Origin: an uncultured Duganella sp.
Lineage (GTDB): Bacteria; Pseudomonadota; Gammaproteobacteria; Burkholderiales; Burkholderiaceae
NCBI GenBank assembly: GCA_946482335.1
Contig: CAMLRG010000248.1
Span: 1 to 7,049, forward strand
DNA: 7,049 bases
Reading direction: 5' to 3'
The notes beneath the pieces were generated by a model, which made no database searches, was not told where the DNA came from, and saw only the letters and a program-made list of their open reading frames with translations. Positions 4,362 to 7,049 of this stretch are shown one piece after another. The position numbers and the translations under genes were made by a program. The number at the start of each line of letters is the position of its first letter. The stretch's first letter is position 1.

Positions 4362-7049
4362 TCAAGCGGCCCGTGACCTTTGCGCCGCCAGGAAATCCGC
4401 TGCCGGCAAGGGTTTCGCATACAGGTAGCCCTGCACCATGTCGCAGCCCACCGAGGCGAGCAGGTTGCGCTGGGCTGGCGTCTCCACCCCTTCCGCAATG
4501 GTCTTCAATCCCAGCTTGCGGGCCATCACGACGATGGCTTCGGCAATGGCCCGGTCGCTGGGATCGGTATCCAAGTCGCGCACGAAGGAGCGGTCGATCT
4601 TCAGATAATCGATGTTGAACTTTTTCAGGTAGGCCATGGCCGAATAGCCGGTGCCGAAATCGTCCAGCGCCAGTTCCATGCCGGCCTGGCGCAACTGCGC
4701 CAGCTTGTCGACAATGCCGGCGCGGTCGGCCAGCAGCAAGCCTTCCGTTATCTCGATCGCCACGCAGCGCGCCGGCAGTTGCAGCTGCTGCAGGACCGCG
4801 CCCCAGCTTCCCATCAGGCCGGGCTGGCTGAATTGGCGCGGTGAGACGTTGATGCTGACCTGGCATGGCGCGCCGCCGCGCTGCTCCAGCCAGCGCTTGG
4901 CCGCGGCGGCGGCCTGGCGGAAGACCCAGTCGCCGATGTCGACGATCAGGCCGGTCTCCTCGGCGATGGGGATGAACACGTCCGGCGGCACCATGCCGCG
5001 CACCGGGTGGCGCCAGCGCAGCAGCGCTTCCGCCTTGGCGGCCTGGCCGCTGGCCAGGTCGACGATGGGCTGCAGCCAGACTTCCAGCTCGCCGTTGGCC
5101 AAGGCCAGGCGCAACTCGTTGGTCAGCAGCATGCGCGACCTGGCTTGCTGGTACATGGGCAGGGTGAAGAAGCGGAAGCCGTTGCGGCCCTCTTCCTTGG
5201 CGGCATACATGGCGCGGTCGGCGTAGCTGACCAGCTGGTCCATGCTGTCCGCATCCTCCGGATAGCGCGCGATACCCAGGCTGGCCGACACGAACACGGC
5301 CTCGCCATCGAGCGCGAGCGGCCCGCCGACCGCGTCGAGCACGTCTTGCGCGATCCGTTCCAGCTGCAGCGCATCGCCGCAATCGGGCAGGATCACCACG
5401 AACTCGTCGCCGCCCAGGCGCGCCACCACGTCCGATTCGCGCACCAGATGCCGGATGCGGCGCCCCACTTCCAGCAGCAGGCGGTCGCCGGCCTGGTGGC
5501 CAAGAGTATCGTTGACTTCCTTGAAGTGGTCGAGGTCGATGAACATCACGGCCAGCGCGCTGCCGTGGCGGCTGGCGCGCGCGATTTCCTCGCGCAGGCG
5601 CTCGCCGAACATGCGCCGGTTGGGCAGGCCGGTCAGCGCATCATAGGCGGCCTGGTGCTGCAATTGCTCTTCGATGCGCTTGCGCCCGATGGCGATGGCG
5701 GCCAGGTCGCCGGCGAGCGCGACCAATTCCTGCTCCGCACTGGACGGCGGTCCGGCCGTACCGCGGCCGATCGCGATATGGCCCAGCACGTCCCCGGCCG
5801 GGTTGCGGATCGGTTCCAGCCAGTCCTGCGCCGCGCCAGGCGGCACGTCCTCCCCGGCATCGCCGCGCGTGATCATGCAGCGCAGCGCGGGGTTGGCCGT
5901 CTCGACATAGACCGCCACCTGGGACAGTACTTCGTCCAGCGCACGGCCCTGGGCCAGGCATTCGAACACGCACGCGCGCGCCGCTTCCACCCGCAGGCTG
6001 TGCCGCACGTCGCTGATGTCGCGCGCCACCCCGACCGTCCCCAGCACCGTGCCGTCTTCGTCGAGCACCGGCGCGTGGTAGGTCTGCATCCAGGTCGGCT
6101 CGACGGCACCGGGCAACAGTTCCTCGCGTTCGACCACCTTGCGCGCGCGCGTCGCCATCACTTCCAGTTCGTCGGCGCGCAGCAAGTCGGCCCGCTGATG
6201 CGGCCACAGGTCGTGGTCGGACAGGCCGATCATGGCCTCGACCGATTGCCCATAGGCGTCGGCATTGGGCTGGTTGGCCGACAGGTAGCGGCCATCGGTG
6301 TCCTTCAGCCAGACCCAGACCGGCAGCATGTCGAACAGCGTGCGCATATAGCGTGTCTGCTGGCGCAGTTCCGCCGTGCGGTCCTGCACCCGCACTTCCA
6401 GGCTGGCGTTCAGCAGGTCGATCTGCTGCTTGGAGCGGCGCAAGCGCAGCAGGAAGTAGGCCAAGCCGGCCAGCAGCAGTCCGCCGGCCCCGGCCACGGT
6501 CCACAGCCAGCGTTGCTGCAGCGTGCGCAGGCGCAGCTCATCGCTCTGGGCACGGTTGCGGCGCATCAGTTCATCGATTTCGCGCTGCTTGCTCTCGGCC
6601 TTGTAACGCTCCGCCAGTTCCAGCGTCTGGGTGCCGAGCTTCTCGCGGTTAGAACGCGCCACCATCTCGCTCGCCTTCAAGGCCAGCGCATAGGCACGTT
6701 CCGGATCGCCGTCGGCAGCGACGATGGCGGCCAGGCGCTTCATGCTCTCGCCAAGGTAGAGCGGGATGTCGATGGTCTTGGCCAGCGCGTAGCTGCGCTC
6801 CGCATCGGCGCGGGCAGCCGGCAGATTCCCCAGGTCCTGGAAATTGGTGCTGCGCGCGATCAGGGAATACCATTGGCTGAGCGGGTTGGCATAGCGCTCA
6901 TTGAGTTCCAGCATCTCATCGAGGATCGGCTGGGCCGCCGCATAACGCCCCTGGCGCCGCAGCACCTCGGCCAGCGTAAACATTGCCCCATTCTGGTTGA
7001 AGGGCGCGCCGACGCGCCGCACCAGGCTGAGCGCCTCACGCGACTGCTG
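4362..7049 (-). CDS. TPR-PAS-GAF-like-GGDEF-EAL c-di-GMP cyclase/phosphodiesterase (5' end beyond window)
   Basis: A bifunctional-type c-di-GMP enzyme, 895 residues visible; numbering is from the first codon in the window. TPR-like helical repeats about 10-130, a charged coiled coil to about 180, membrane helix 184-203, a second coiled coil, PAS about 235-347 with a WLKD signature, a short GAF-like part 353-458, GGDEF about 465-630, EAL about 639-885. The cyclase motif GGDEF (546-550) and inhibitory-site pair R537/D540 are intact. The EAL domain keeps the phosphodiesterase set: E674 of EAL, N734, E766 and E769 of EITE, D796/D797 in DDFGTGYS, K817, E853 and E856 in AEGVE, and Q873. Net direction cannot be told; in many such hybrids one half dominates. 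The frame is open to the right edge, and the GTG at 7022-7020 is an internal Val, so the true start, probably with more TPRs and perhaps a signal peptide, lies outside. A periplasmic TPR sensor is inferred. Confidence 0.93.
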   Translation of the reverse strand, partial: QQSREALSLVRRVGAPFNQNGAMFTLAEVLRRQGRYAAAQPILDEMLELNERYANPLSQWYSLIARSTNFQDLGNLPAARADAERSYALAKTIDIPLYLGESMKRLAAIVAADGDPERAYALALKASEMVARSNREKLGTQTLELAERYKAESKQREIDELMRRNRAQSDELRLRTLQQRWLWTVAGAGGLLLAGLAYFLLRLRRSKQQIDLLNASLEVRVQDRTAELRQQTRYMRTLFDMLPVWVWLKDTDGRYLSANQPNADAYGQSVEAMIGLSDHDLWPHQRADLLRADELEVMATRARKVVEREELLPGAVEPTWMQTYHAPVLDEDGTVLGTVGVARDISDVRHSLRVEAARACVFECLAQGRALDEVLSQVAVYVETANPALRCMITRGDAGEDVPPGAAQDWLEPIRNPAGDVLGHIAIGRGTAGPPSSAEQELVALAGDLAAIAIGRKRIEEQLQHQAAYDALTGLPNRRMFGERLREEIARASRHGSALAVMFIDLDHFKEVNDTLGHQAGDRLLLEVGRRIRHLVRESDVVARLGGDEFVVILPDCGDALQLERIAQDVLDAVGGPLALDGEAVFVSASLGIARYPEDADSMDQLVSYADRAMYAAKEEGRNGFRFFTLPMYQQARSRMLLTNELRLALANGELEVWLQPIVDLASGQAAKAEALLRWRHPVRGMVPPDVFIPIAEETGLIVDIGDWVFRQAAAAAKRWLEQRGGAPCQVSINVSPRQFSQPGLMGSWGAVLQQLQLPARCVAIEITEGLLLADRAGIVDKLAQLRQAGMELALDDFGTGYSAMAYLKKFNIDYLKIDRSFVRDLDTDPSDRAIAEAIVVMARKLGLKTIAEGVETPAQRNLLASVGCDMVQGYLYAKPLPAADFLAAQRSRAA

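Noticed and set aside
4279..5382. A 367-codon minus-strand frame overlapping the end of the GGDEF-EAL gene
   Set aside because: It runs in another frame of the same strand across the conserved GGDEF and EAL domains, is rich in Arg, Gly and Ala, and has no family features.
5641..6504. A 287-codon minus-strand frame within the PAS/GAF region, considered as evidence of a frameshift in the GGDEF-EAL gene
   Set aside because: The main frame is continuous through the region and keeps PAS and GAF-end motifs, so there is no sign of a frame change.
1..7049. A CRISPR array, insertion sequence, attachment site or defence system
   Set aside because: I saw no regularly spaced repeats, transposase or integrase motifs, terminal inverted repeats, or nuclease/helicase-type genes; the window looks like ordinary chromosomal signalling and housekeeping DNA.

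Overview
The window is high-GC DNA with long proteobacterial-style open frames. Protein content (CHASE/PAS/GGDEF and TPR/PAS/GAF/GGDEF/EAL signalling proteins, a secreted alpha-carbonic anhydrase, a DUF1579-like secreted protein) suggests a betaproteobacterium, most likely Oxalobacteraceae (Massilia, Duganella or Janthinobacterium type). That placement is inferred from protein style; no rRNA or other phylogenetic marker is present. I see no mobile element, CRISPR array, tRNA or rRNA.

Layout, left to right. (1) Positions 1-49 carry what looks like the first 16 codons of a leftward gene running off the left edge, with a candidate sigma70-type promoter just upstream (70-98). (2) 160-2478 (minus) is a complete membrane-bound diguanylate cyclase with a CHASE sensor domain between two membrane helices, two PAS domains and an intact GGDEF domain with an inhibitory site. 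(3) 2479-2882 is a roughly 400-base divergent intergenic region with several GC-rich inverted repeats and no convincing gene. (4) 2883-3452 (plus) is a secreted DUF1579-like protein. (5) 3455-4201 (minus) is a periplasmic alpha-carbonic anhydrase, convergent with the previous gene and separated from it by two bases. (6) 4202-4361 is a 160-base gap with an 8-bp inverted repeat and hairpins. (7) 4362-7049 (minus) is most of a second c-di-GMP enzyme, running off the right edge: TPR repeats, one membrane helix, PAS, a shortened GAF-like segment, GGDEF and EAL domains, with all recognisable catalytic motifs present.

Functionally the window pairs two membrane-associated c-di-GMP enzymes, one predicted to make the messenger and one able in principle to make and degrade it, with two small exported proteins between them. 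Both are multi-sensor proteins, so they probably tie environmental or membrane signals to the motile/sessile switch. Nothing in the sequence shows that the carbonic anhydrase or the DUF1579-like protein is controlled by them; the link is adjacency only. I did not find a clear undescribed system. The most unusual points are the shortened GAF domain in the GGDEF-EAL protein, the strong imperfect palindrome in the divergent intergenic region, and the paired 8-bp inverted repeat upstream of the carbonic anhydrase.
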